In this document: positions 33,414-41,910 of the stretch, one piece after another
Numbering within the stretch: the stretch's first letter is position 1
How the letters are laid out: each line of letters opens with the position of its first letter
Assembly: GCA_963674805.2 (NCBI GenBank)
Contig: CAXXNY010000009.1
Coordinates: 236,383 to 300,382 of the forward strand
DNA length: 64,000 bases
Reading direction: 5' to 3'
Source of the DNA: CALMFG01 sp963674805
GTDB taxonomy: Bacteria; Bacillota; Clostridia; Christensenellales; CALMFG01
Position numbers and translations under genes: made by a program
Notes under the pieces: generated by a model
What the model was told of the DNA's origin: nothing
The model's database searches: none
What the model saw: the letters and a program-made list of their open reading frames with translations, nothing else

Positions 33414-34517
33414 TTATTCTAGACCTGCAACAGCGTCCTGGATAACGTCCTGCTTGATATTTGTTGCCATCGCATCCAAAACCTCTTGTTCCATATATCC
33501 GCCATTTACCATGAACTCGACAAGACCGGTCATCCATTCTCCAGCCGGCTTATCAAATACATTTGAGGGATCAACATATGAATTGAATTCGCACTCTTGA
33601 CGTACGGCGTCTTCCGTAACATCAGTTCTGCCGTTTTCAGTATAGAATTTCATTGCTTTTTCAACTTCATAGTCAGTATCAGCGTTTAACATCTCGGCAG
33701 CTTTTAGCCATGCCTGCATAAATCTAACACACGCCTCATAGTTGTTAGTATAAAAATCATCACTAATCAGCATTGCATCTTGCTGGCTTACACCTTGCTG
33801 CTTCAATCCGCCAACTCTTATATACCCTTCATCTTGGAGTTTCAGCGCAGCAGTAGGAGATCCCATACATGCAAGGTCGCCATTTCCGGCAACGAAGGAT
33901 GTATAAACCTGTGAGGTTTCCATATGCATAAATTCAATATCATCAATAGTCAAGCCAAATTTGTCGGCATAATCTAGACCCATATATTGGCTGATGTTCC
34001 CAAAGGTCCCCAACATCACTTTCCCACTAATCGTATCGGCATCACCAATAACATCTGGATAATCAGGCAATGTTGCCCCTGCAGCCACGATGTCACTATC
34101 AGGTCTCGCCATAATCCAAGCGCCATCCATTTCATACTGTACATCAGCAACAAGTTTGGCATTGTAGGTAGGAACCGCAACCATTCCGCCAGCGCCGATT
34201 GGCCCAATATCCCATTGGCCAGCGCCTAAAGCTTCAGCCATTGGTCCGCCTGACGGGAAGCTAATAATTTCCAGCTCAATCCCGTATTCTTCATCAAGGC
34301 CTTCGTCCATCATAACTTGTAGCGGAATGCTCAGATAATACGGCATTGCACCCACTCTGATTTTTACGGTTTCAAATGCCGGCGCTTCTTCAGCCTCTTC
34401 TTCTATTACTGCTTCTTCTGTTGCTGCGGCAGTTTCTTCTTCTGCCGGTGCAGCACATCCTGCAATACTACCCAGCGCTATAACAAAGCATAGTATTACA
34501 ACCAGTAACTTTTTCAT
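33414..34517 (-). CDS. NitT/TauT-type substrate-binding lipoprotein (module 1)
   Basis: 367 residues. Lipoprotein signal ends A-L-G-S-I-A-G-C near residue 20, then a 30-residue acidic alanine/glutamate linker. The mature domain belongs to the NMT1/THI5-like, SsuA/TauA fold: I-R-V-G-A-M-P-Y-Y-L-S-I-P-L near 52, A-L-G-A-G-Q-W-D-I-G-P-I-G near 98. These proteins bind small organic anions such as sulfonates. A strong GGAGGAAAG site. Two LacI-type operators lie directly upstream (34607-34681). Confidence 0.88.
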   Translation of the reverse strand: MKKLLVVILCFVIALGSIAGCAAPAEEETAAATEEAVIEEEAEEAPAFETVKIRVGAMPYYLSIPLQVMMDEGLDEEYGIELEIISFPSGGPMAEALGAGQWDIGPIGAGGMVAVPTYNAKLVADVQYEMDGAWIMARPDSDIVAAGATLPDYPDVIGDADTISGKVMLGTFGNISQYMGLDYADKFGLTIDDIEFMHMETSQVYTSFVAGNGDLACMGSPTAALKLQDEGYIRVGGLKQQGVSQQDAMLISDDFYTNNYEACVRFMQAWLKAAEMLNADTDYEVEKAMKFYTENGRTDVTEDAVRQECEFNSYVDPSNVFDKPAGEWMTGLVEFMVNGGYMEQEVLDAMATNIKQDVIQDAVAGLE

Positions 34518-34606
34518 TTCTTTCTTTCCTCCTTCGTTTACCCTGATATTTTACTTGCTTAATCTATAGACTAAGCAAATACAAGTTTTAGTTTTATTAT
34601 TATCAT

Positions 34607-34681
34607 GTTGACTCGTGTCAACATTGACAAGAAAAAAAACATCCTAGGTAAAATTACATTTAAATATATTGACTCGAGTAA
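34607..34681. promoter_or_regulatory. Two LacI-type operators upstream of module 1
   Basis: GTTGACTCGTGTCAAC (34607-34622, inverted repeat GTTGAC/GTCAAC) and TTGACTCGAGTAA (34669-34681). The same core, TTACTCGTGTCAAT, recurs upstream of the LacI gene at 35930. Spacing of about 60 bp between centres suits repression of the binding-protein promoter. Confidence 0.65.
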
Positions 34682-34740
34682 GCATTATACAAGGACATCC
34701 ACTCTTTTCCAAACTTCAGTACCCTGTTATCGTAAATATC

Positions 34741-35727
34741 CTATGATGACTCCCTAATAATGACGCCACATTTAATACGCATATTTTCGACTGCTTTTCG
34801 TTCTACTTTATCAACAAGACCATTAAAGCAAACCATACTCAGTTCTTTTGTTCCGATATCAACAGTGGTAATAGAGGGAACAGAAAGCTTAGAAGTCTGT
34901 GTATTATCAAATCCAGTAACTGCAATATCTTCAGGAACCCTTTTCCCCAATTCACTCGCTACTCTTATTACTCCTTTGGCAACAGCATCATTCGCACAGA
35001 TAAAAGCTGTCGGGCCATTTTGCATATCCATAAGATCTCTTGTTTCAATATACGCTTTCATCGCATCCGCAGTATCAAATATTAAATATTTAGGATTATA
35101 TTCAATCCCATTCGCTTTCAGGCCTTCCAGAAAGCCTCTCGTCTTTCCATCCGCCTCCTCAGCCGGTATTCTGCTGGCACTAGATATCCATGCAATTTTC
35201 TTATGCCCTCTTGAAACAACATGATCTACTAAGGCTTTTACCGCTTCTCCGGCATCAATTTTGATATATAATACCCTTTTATCTAAATCAACATTTTCTT
35301 TATTGGACATGAGCACAGTGGGAATTCCTCTTTGCACTATTTTATTTACTATGCTATCTTCCACTCTGTCAGACACAATCATAACGCCATCAACTTGATA
35401 ACTGCATAGTTTATTAATATGGTCAACATCATTAATAATATTACTAAACAGCATAACATAGCCTTTTTTAAAAGCTAAATTATTCATCCGAAACACAAGC
35501 TCAGAATGAAATGGATTTCGAATTTCATTGCATAAAAGTAAAAGCTGATTCGTTCTGTTCTCTTTTAAGCTTTTTGCAATTAAATTCGGGGTATAATCCA
35601 GCTCTTCAATTGCGTTCTTAATTCTTTCCCTGCTTTCCTTTCCAACATATCCATTGCCATTGATATAATAGGATACCAGCGCAGGAGATACACCAGCAAG
35701 TTTTGCTACGTCTTTTCTCGTTGCCAT
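34741..35727 (-). CDS. LacI-family transcriptional regulator (module 1)
   Basis: 328 residues. N-terminal LacI helix-turn-helix and hinge: T-R-K-D-V-A-K-L-A-G-V-S-P-A-L-V-S-Y-Y-I at about 2-22, and L-D-Y-T-P-N near 50. The rest is a periplasmic-binding-protein-like effector domain with G-V-M-I-V-S-D and T-A-F-I-C-A-N-D-A-V-A-K-G, ending with D-I-A-V-T-G-F-D-N-T. Precedes the module 1 transporter operon and probably represses it through the TTGACTCGTGTCAA sites. The inducer is unknown, presumably the transported sugar derivative or a breakdown product. Confidence 0.9.
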   Translation of the reverse strand: MATRKDVAKLAGVSPALVSYYINGNGYVGKESRERIKNAIEELDYTPNLIAKSLKENRTNQLLLLCNEIRNPFHSELVFRMNNLAFKKGYVMLFSNIINDVDHINKLCSYQVDGVMIVSDRVEDSIVNKIVQRGIPTVLMSNKENVDLDKRVLYIKIDAGEAVKALVDHVVSRGHKKIAWISSASRIPAEEADGKTRGFLEGLKANGIEYNPKYLIFDTADAMKAYIETRDLMDMQNGPTAFICANDAVAKGVIRVASELGKRVPEDIAVTGFDNTQTSKLSVPSITTVDIGTKELSMVCFNGLVDKVERKAVENMRIKCGVIIRESS

Positions 35728-36271
35728 ATCGTTTACCTTCGGGATGCCAGCTCTTTACAGCCTGTTCACCCTTCTGCATCCACTAGTTTTTCTGTTTTCA
35801 GCAATCCTAGATAGTCATCTAAGACTTATGCGATCATTATCTGTTTTCTTTTGATATTATGAGAATAAGATATTCTAAATGTTTTTTGAATTTCTTTCAG
35901 TACTTTTGTAAGCATAATATCAAAAATGATTACTCGTGTCAATATTTTTTATACAATTAGATAAATTCATTGTATTCGATTCTAAATAGTCAAAAAGCGA
36001 TTATAAATCAAATAATATAACCGCTTTTAATCTCTGATTAATTCTTATGCTTACCGAACCCTTATTTTGAAGCAGTCCCTCTTAAATCATATTCTATCAA
36101 TATAATGAATAATGCGCCTACTCTATATGCTTTCTTATGCCATATCGTTTCAGCAGCGCTAATGTAACTGAAACTTTTGAATAGTGCAACTTCATTAGTC
36201 CTTTAAAACAGAATCTGGTAAAATACGAACTCTACTTTACTTGGTAATATTAATACTATGATGTCCTTCCG
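35728..36271. promoter_or_regulatory. Intergenic region with the LacI gene promoter and one operator
   Basis: 544 bases between the two modules. TTACTCGTGTCAAT at 35930-35943 matches the module 1 operator and suggests autoregulation. The remainder is AT-rich. A 43-codon open stretch on the minus strand (about 36067-36195) resembles nothing I can name and is not called. Confidence 0.5.
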
Positions 36272-37015
36272 CTACCACCACTTAATTTTATCAGTAATAT
36301 ATGTTCTGATTTGTATAAACTCTTCTGACGTTATATCTCTTGGCCTCGGAAGATTAATCGGAAGCTCTTCCTTTATTGTTGATGGCTTTTGAGACAGGAT
36401 AATACACCGCTCAGATAAATAAGCCGCTTCTTCGATATTGTGCGTTATAAATACGACTGTGCTGTTTGTTGCCTTCCATAGTTTAATGACCTCATCTTCA
36501 AGATAAAATCTCAACTTGAGGTCCATATTGCCATATGGCTCATCCATCAGTAATAAATCAGGGTGCAACGCAAAGCTGCGACCAATGACGATTCTTTGTT
36601 CTGTAGAAGCTGAAAGCTGGTGAGAATATTTGTTTCTAACGCTTTCGAGCCCTAACAGTCTAAGCATCTCTTCAACGCGTTCCTGTGCTAAATCTTTAGG
36701 CATTTTTTTTAAGTCAAGCCCAAATCTCAGATTCTGTTCAACCGTAAGCCAAGGATAAACCGAAGGCTCCTGAAATACAAAAGAAATATCATGGATTTTG
36801 GGATCAGCCGGTACACCATCTATCAATATCTGTCCAGATGTCGGTTCTAACAGTTTGACTAATAAATTCAAAAATGTTGTTTTGCCGCAGCCCGTGGGCC
36901 CCACGATGCATACAAAATCTCCTTCCTTAACATCAAAGGATACATCTTTTAAGACCTCTAAATCACCAAAATTCTTTGTTAAATTTCTGACTTTAACCTT
37001 GATCTTATCACTCAT
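36272..37015 (-). CDS. NitT/TauT-type ABC ATPase with degenerate signature (module 2, subunit B)
   Basis: 247 residues from the ATG at 37015 (site GAAAGGTGCGG); an upstream in-frame start is inside the previous gene. Walker A G-P-T-G-C-G-K-T, Walker B L-L-L-M-D-E-P-Y-G and switch histidine (F-I-T-H-N) are intact, but the signature is L-S-A-S-T. Clearly a paralogue of the ATPase at 29.8 kb, with the same R-P-R-D and W-W ending. Partner of the ATPase at 37.0 kb. Confidence 0.88.
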   Translation of the reverse strand: MSDKIKVKVRNLTKNFGDLEVLKDVSFDVKEGDFVCIVGPTGCGKTTFLNLLVKLLEPTSGQILIDGVPADPKIHDISFVFQEPSVYPWLTVEQNLRFGLDLKKMPKDLAQERVEEMLRLLGLESVRNKYSHQLSASTEQRIVIGRSFALHPDLLLMDEPYGNMDLKLRFYLEDEVIKLWKATNSTVVFITHNIEEAAYLSERCIILSQKPSTIKEELPINLPRPRDITSEEFIQIRTYITDKIKWW

Positions 37016-37034
37016 AAAGCAATTCCGCACCTTT

Positions 37035-37805
37035 CTATAAATCCAAATCAGTATTGTCTTCAATCTTTTTTCTTAATTGAAGGAACTCATTGCTGACCAA
37101 TGACCTCGGCCTTGCCAGTTTGACCTCATACTCTGCTTTAACAACAGCGGGAGCGGCGCTCAAAAGAACAATCCTGTCCGCTAAATACAGTGCTTCCTCA
37201 ATATTGCTTGTAACAAAAACGATTGTCTTTTTCTTATTGCTCCATATCTTGCATAATTCATCTTGCATTTGATACCGCGTCTGTGCGTCAAGCGCCCCAA
37301 ACGGCTCATCCATTAATAATATATTTGTATCATTAGCAAAGGCACGCGCTATTCCAACCCTCTGCTTCATCCCACCAGACAACTTCTTTGGGTAGGCTTT
37401 TTCAAAACCCGTCAAGTTTACAAGATCTATATAATACTGGGCCTTTTCTCGCCTTTCTTTTTTTGGAACACCCCTGAAGCGCATGCCACTCTCCACGTTC
37501 TCCATTACAGTTTTCCACGGAAACAGGGCATATCTTTGAAAAACAAATCCTAACCTCCCCGGATTTGTGTCATCTTCGGACGCAAATATTACATCACCTG
37601 ATGTTTTTTCCATCAGCCCTGCAATAATATTTAAAAGCGTTGTCTTCCCGCACTTCCCAGGCCCCAAAATAACAAGGAACTCATTTCCGTACACGTCTAG
37701 CGAAATATTTTTTATCACAGAAACACTCTCGTCTTTAAAGTAGAATGTTTTAGAAATGTTTTTCAAAATTAAGTTGGGTGTCCCTTTTTTTATGCTCTGT
37801 TCCAT
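37035..37805 (-). CDS. NitT/TauT-type ABC ATPase lacking the switch histidine (module 2, subunit A)
   Basis: 256 residues from the ATG at 37805 (GGAGGTGTTGACACA), overlapping the permease stop by 16 bases. Walker A G-P-G-K-C-G-K-T, canonical signature L-S-G-G-M-K-Q-R, Walker B I-L-L-M-D-E-P-F-G-A-L-D. The H-loop reads V-T-S-N, so the histidine is serine. Paralogue of the ATPase at 30.6 kb, where the position is asparagine. The same complementary loss in both modules argues for a maintained asymmetric heterodimer. Confidence 0.88.
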   Translation of the reverse strand: MEQSIKKGTPNLILKNISKTFYFKDESVSVIKNISLDVYGNEFLVILGPGKCGKTTLLNIIAGLMEKTSGDVIFASEDDTNPGRLGFVFQRYALFPWKTVMENVESGMRFRGVPKKERREKAQYYIDLVNLTGFEKAYPKKLSGGMKQRVGIARAFANDTNILLMDEPFGALDAQTRYQMQDELCKIWSNKKKTIVFVTSNIEEALYLADRIVLLSAAPAVVKAEYEVKLARPRSLVSNEFLQLRKKIEDNTDLDL

Positions 37806-38557
37806 TGTGTCAACACCTCCTCGATTTTTGTTAGGCAAATAGTGATAAGCGCACTTACGATTCCTATCGCGAACATACTAACAACTATCAACGGCATGTC
37901 CCCGTTTTGCATTCCTGTAATAATTAAGAATCCTACGCCCTGCTTTGACACAATCATTTCCGCAGCAAGAACCGTCATCCAACCCGCAGACATAGACGTC
38001 TTCACACCCGCAATAATCGCAGGTGTGCAGGCCGGGATAGCTATATTGAAAAACATTTGGTGATTTGTTGCCCCAAGAACCTTACCCGCATCATAAAGAA
38101 GAGGATCTATGATATCCATTCCTGTAATCGTGTTCATAATAACCGGCATAAACGCCGATATATACACTATCGCTATTTTAGGCAGCTCACCGATGCCAAG
38201 TGAAAGTATAATAATCGGGAGCCACGCAATCGGGGGAATTGGTCGGAACACCTCAAATATTGGCATAAAAATGGCCCTGAACGTTTTGCTCCACCCAACG
38301 GATACACCCAGTATTACACCACTGACTGTCGCTATTGCAACCGCAATAATAACACGCTGCAAACTCATCAGAATATGTATGGGCAATGTTCCGCCGGAGA
38401 TTTCATTTTTCATAATAAAAATGAACTTCTCACCGGTCTCAGCCAGACTTGGAAACTGCGATTGCGCAGGCATGGAAATCAATATCCAGCCAAGTAATAT
38501 TGTTAATATCGCCAGTACAGGAAGAATCCCGTATAATATTTTTTTAAAAATTGTCAT
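37790..38557 (-). CDS. NitT/TauT-type ABC permease (module 2)
   Basis: 255 residues from the ATG at 38557, which follows GTGGAGGAAGAAAG. Six helices with F-R-P-I-P-P-I-A-W-L-P near residue 105 and the ATPase-contact loop V-L-G-A-T-N-H-Q-M-F-F-N-I-A-I-P-A. Overlaps its upstream partner by 14 bases. Equivalent of the permease at 31.3 kb. Confidence 0.88.
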   Translation of the reverse strand: MTIFKKILYGILPVLAILTILLGWILISMPAQSQFPSLAETGEKFIFIMKNEISGGTLPIHILMSLQRVIIAVAIATVSGVILGVSVGWSKTFRAIFMPIFEVFRPIPPIAWLPIIILSLGIGELPKIAIVYISAFMPVIMNTITGMDIIDPLLYDAGKVLGATNHQMFFNIAIPACTPAIIAGVKTSMSAGWMTVLAAEMIVSKQGVGFLIITGMQNGDMPLIVVSMFAIGIVSALITICLTKIEEVLTQWNRA

Positions 38558-39353
38558 CTTTCTTCCTCCACGGGGCAACACGTTTTTCGACTATTTTTAG
38601 CAGCCATGCGAAAAGTGCTCCTAATGCTCCAATCACAAGCATACCCACAATAATAATGTCAGACCTTACAAGATTCCTGCCCATTTGTATCATGTATCCT
38701 AGTCCGCTTGTGGATGCCAGCATTTCTGATGCAACTAATGCGGTCCAAGAAATACCAAGAGAAATCCGAATACCCGCAAATATCATTGGTGTTGATGACG
38801 GGATGCAAACTTGTGTAAATATCTCCCAATCCGATGCCCCAAATGTTTTTGCAACATTTATTAGCGTTGTACTGGTTTGTTTTATACCCGTATATGAGTT
38901 GATAACACATGGGACAAACGCAGCAACAAAAATAATAAAAGCCTTTGCGCCGTAACCGATACCCAACATCAGTATGATTATCGGGATCCATGCAATAGGG
39001 GGTATCGGTCGAATTATTTCAAATATCGGCATAAAGTAACTTTTAACCGCTTTAAAGTATCCCATGAAAATTCCAAGCGGTACGCCTACGCCAACTGCCA
39101 GTATAAAACCAAGCAATGCAATCTTTATACTGCTCCAAAAATGTACGATAATTGTATTCCCGTCAGGATTTTTATTTGTTAATTTGTAAATAAAAGTTTG
39201 TACAAGATCACTAGGAGAACTGAATATTTTTGCCGGGATTAAGCCAAATCGCGATGATAATTCCCATAAAAGCAAAAATAAGGCTCCCGATACTATACTG
39301 ATACTCAAATACTTTCGTTTTTCTTTCTTTCTTTTTTTTAATTCTTCAATCAT
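38544..39353 (-). CDS. NitT/TauT-type ABC permease (module 2)
   Basis: 269 residues, highly basic N-terminus, six helices. I-I-R-P-I-P-P-I-A-W-I-P near residue 113 and T-F-G-A-S-D-W-E-I-F-T-Q-V-C-I-P near 170 mark the class. Equivalent of the permease at 32.1 kb. Separated from the binding-protein gene by 121 bases that hold a hairpin. Confidence 0.88.
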   Translation of the reverse strand: MIEELKKRKKEKRKYLSISIVSGALFLLLWELSSRFGLIPAKIFSSPSDLVQTFIYKLTNKNPDGNTIIVHFWSSIKIALLGFILAVGVGVPLGIFMGYFKAVKSYFMPIFEIIRPIPPIAWIPIIILMLGIGYGAKAFIIFVAAFVPCVINSYTGIKQTSTTLINVAKTFGASDWEIFTQVCIPSSTPMIFAGIRISLGISWTALVASEMLASTSGLGYMIQMGRNLVRSDIIIVGMLVIGALGALFAWLLKIVEKRVAPWRKKDDNF

Positions 39354-39426
39354 CTAATAAGCCCTCTATGCATTAAAAAATCATATACCATGCCCCAAAC
39401 ATTTTTTGCAATCGTCCATATAATAA

Positions 39427-39459
39427 TATCCGATGTGCAGTAATCCTGCACACCGGATA
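39427..39459 (-). terminator. Hairpin after binding-protein gene (module 2)
   Basis: TATCCGATGTGCAG, loop TAATC, CTGCACACCGGATA: 13 of 14 positions pair. It lies 15 bases after the binding-protein stop and has no T-tract. Same position as the hairpin in module 1, so probably used for differential expression within the operon. Confidence 0.6.
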
Positions 39460-39474
39460 AGACAGAATAACTTG

Positions 39475-40608
39475 TTATTCCTTCAGTCCGAGAATGATGT
39501 CAGGATAAACGATATCTTGAACGCTTGCAACCTGCGATTCATCAGCTATTCCCTGCTCAAGCATAAAATTAATTAATGTGTTTATAACCGCAACCGCATC
39601 ACTCGATTCGCCGCCTTCAAACATTGGTGCAGTTTCGTCATAGTAAATAAGCGGCTTCAGTGCGCAGAGCTTGATTGCATTTTCCATAGAAATTGAAGCG
39701 CCGTTTTCTTCTTCCCATTCTACCAGTTGCCGCGCTACTTCCTCAACATTCTCTTCGCCGCCAAACTTTTCTGTATAGTCATAGTAAGATCTTAGCCATT
39801 CAGACACAGCTTCGGGTTTTTCAGCCAGAGCTGATTCAGAAGCCATGATAACAGTGGGTATAGGCGGATCAATAACATCAGGGCCTGAACCTACCATTAT
39901 CCAACCCTCATCGGGGCAGCCGAAAGTAATCGGATCCCATGAACAAAGAATGTCTCCTTGTCCTGACTTAAAGGCCGTATATGCCTGGGGCACTTCCATG
40001 TTGATGATTTCCACATCGTCACTTGTTAGTCCAATTGTATCCAAAAGTGTTAATAAAGCAAAATGCAGTGTTGTTGCAACTGGGCAAAGAATTGTCTTTC
40101 CTCTCCATGAATCAGCGTCACCCAATAGATTGGGATAACCATCAATTTGTCCGGTTATGCTTGCGATTTCACTGTCTGGCCTTACCCAGAATTGTTGAGT
40201 AGAAATATCATTTACAGTAAAGCCAATGATTTTAGAGCCGTTTGCTGCACTGCCTAAAATAGCCGGCATACCTCCGTAAACAGCAACGTCCCATTCCCCC
40301 GAGCCCAACGCTTCATTAATCGCGGGACCAGAAGTAAAAGTCATTAAGTTGATATCAAGGCCATACTCGCTTTCATACAGCCCTTCACTCATCGCATAGT
40401 CTGTAGGCAATGACGGAATGTGTATCATATGCGCTACGTCCAGCGGTAGCAAAGCCGCGCTTTCAGCATCCTCGTCAGCCGATGCCTGCGCAGTAGCTTC
40501 GCCTGTGCTTGTTTCTTCCGCCACTTGAGTTTGGGCACATGCTGTAAACATTGTACACAACATTAAGATGGTAAGAAACAAAGCAACACTTTTTTTAGTT
40601 CTAAACAT
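39475..40608 (-). CDS. NitT/TauT-type substrate-binding lipoprotein (module 2)
   Basis: 377 residues from the ATG at 40608 (site TAGGAGGAAAG); a longer frame upstream lacks a site. Lipoprotein signal ends M-L-C-T-M-F-T-A-C, followed by a threonine/alanine/glutamate linker. Mature region with L-P-L-D-V-A-H-M-I-H-I-P, E-A-L-G-S-G-E-W-D-V-A-V-Y-G-G and W-R-G-K-T-I-L-C-P matches the NMT1/THI5-like fold and is recognisably related to the module 1 protein, but clearly diverged, so a different ligand is likely. Confidence 0.88.
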   Translation of the reverse strand: MFRTKKSVALFLTILMLCTMFTACAQTQVAEETSTGEATAQASADEDAESAALLPLDVAHMIHIPSLPTDYAMSEGLYESEYGLDINLMTFTSGPAINEALGSGEWDVAVYGGMPAILGSAANGSKIIGFTVNDISTQQFWVRPDSEIASITGQIDGYPNLLGDADSWRGKTILCPVATTLHFALLTLLDTIGLTSDDVEIINMEVPQAYTAFKSGQGDILCSWDPITFGCPDEGWIMVGSGPDVIDPPIPTVIMASESALAEKPEAVSEWLRSYYDYTEKFGGEENVEEVARQLVEWEEENGASISMENAIKLCALKPLIYYDETAPMFEGGESSDAVAVINTLINFMLEQGIADESQVASVQDIVYPDIILGLKE

Positions 40609-40650
40609 CTTCTTTCCTCCTATTATTTTTACTGTAAAGCAGTCGATATT

Positions 40651-40663
40651 GCATACGTATTCA
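40651..40663. promoter_or_regulatory. LacI-type operator upstream of module 2 transporter
   Basis: GCATACGTATTCA shares the CATACGTAT core with two further sites at 41768 and 41867. It lies about 45 bases upstream of the binding-protein start codon, where it would block the promoter. Confidence 0.6.
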
Positions 40664-40695
40664 TTGATAAAAAAATACATTTTCGATATCAGACA

Positions 40696-41751
40696 CTACA
40701 ATACAATCTCGTCAATTTCTTTAAGGTTGGCTTTATTAACCGCACAAGTTCCTCTCAGGATTAACTTAGTATCAAGTACTCTATGTTGGTGTATATATTC
40801 TTTATCATTATCTATCTGCTTTTCCAACCAGGTCCACGCATCGGCAACCATGTTCTCGTTGTCTATTGCTATTGTTGATAGATATGGTTTAAACCACTCA
40901 CACATAGGAATATTATCGAAACCAATCACCTCAATATTGTCAGGCACTTTGATCCCAAGTTCTCTAAATGCTTCGATAGCACCCAAAGCCATTGTATCGT
41001 TAATTGCAAAAAGCGCAGTAACTTCTTTGAACATCGATAAATTATCCATAACCGCATTATAGCCTGACTTAAATCGTAAATCTCCAAAGACAATTCTTTC
41101 TTCGGGGACATTGATGCCATTCTCATTGCATGCTTTTAAAAATCCTTTAAGCTTATCAACTTTGCTAATCGTTGTAGGATTAGAATCAGAAATGACCGCA
41201 ATATTTTTGTGCCCAGCCAATGCAAAATACTTCCCGACTTTATAGCCGCCCGTGCTATAATCAATCACGATTGTGTTCTTCATGTGCTTATGACTACTGG
41301 TAGATAAAATCTGAACATATGGTAATGAGCATGCTTCAACTTCTTTCTCTATTTCATCAATATTTGTATGCATTACTATTAGTCCGTCTACTTTTCGATT
41401 CCTTACAACTTCTAGAATTTGTCCGAGACGGCTTGAACTAAACATATTTTCAAAAAGTATCATAACATCGTAATCCGATTTTTGTAGTTCTTTTCGTATA
41501 AGATTAAACATATGTGATTGATATATATGCAAATTAAAGTCTACAAAATGCTCTTCAAAAACGATACCAATGGTTCTGGTTTTTTTCGTCTTTAAAGACC
41601 TGGCACTGCTATTCAGCGCAAAATCATTCGCCGCCGCGATACCTTTAATTAATCGCTTTGTTTCTTCAGAAACAAGCGCACTGTCATTCAATGCCCTGGA
41701 AACTGTAGATTGTGATACGCCAACTATTTTCGCTAACTCTTTTGAATTCAT
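40696..41751 (-). CDS. LacI-family transcriptional regulator (module 2)
   Basis: 351 residues. HTH at residues 4-24 (L-A-K-I-V-G-V-S-Q-S-T-V-S-R-A-L-N) and hinge N-S-S-A-R-S-L, then an effector domain with G-L-I-V-M-H-T-N, A-L-F-A-I-N-D-T-M-A-L-G-A and I-E-V-I-G-F-D-N-I-P. The gene sits between two copies of the CATACGTATG palindrome family and heads the module 2 operon. Probably represses the transporter, itself and the divergent DUF4432 gene. Confidence 0.9.
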   Translation of the reverse strand: MNSKELAKIVGVSQSTVSRALNDSALVSEETKRLIKGIAAANDFALNSSARSLKTKKTRTIGIVFEEHFVDFNLHIYQSHMFNLIRKELQKSDYDVMILFENMFSSSRLGQILEVVRNRKVDGLIVMHTNIDEIEKEVEACSLPYVQILSTSSHKHMKNTIVIDYSTGGYKVGKYFALAGHKNIAVISDSNPTTISKVDKLKGFLKACNENGINVPEERIVFGDLRFKSGYNAVMDNLSMFKEVTALFAINDTMALGAIEAFRELGIKVPDNIEVIGFDNIPMCEWFKPYLSTIAIDNENMVADAWTWLEKQIDNDKEYIHQHRVLDTKLILRGTCAVNKANLKEIDEIVL

Positions 41752-41767
41752 TTATGCACCTCATTTG

Positions 41768-41878
41768 CATACGTATGTTATCACATATTTCCCGATATTG
41801 CAACACTTTTTTATGCTCTATTTAGGAGAAAAAAATATTATTGCAATTTTATAACAATTATGATATCATACGTATGCA
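41768..41878. promoter_or_regulatory. Two CATACGTATG operators in the lacI / DUF4432 divergent region
   Basis: CATACGTATG palindromes at 41768-41777 and 41867-41876, extending to TGCATACGTATG and CATACGTATGCA, about 99 bp apart. One faces each divergent gene. With the third copy at 40651 they define a TGCATACGTATGCA consensus for the module 2 LacI protein. Confidence 0.7.
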
Positions 41879-41910
41879 TTCTATCAATTATACAAAAAGG
41901 ATCTCATAAA

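Noticed and set aside
36067..36195. 43-codon open stretch on the minus strand between the modules
   Set aside because: No start or ribosome binding site and no motif; the length is within chance for AT-rich DNA.
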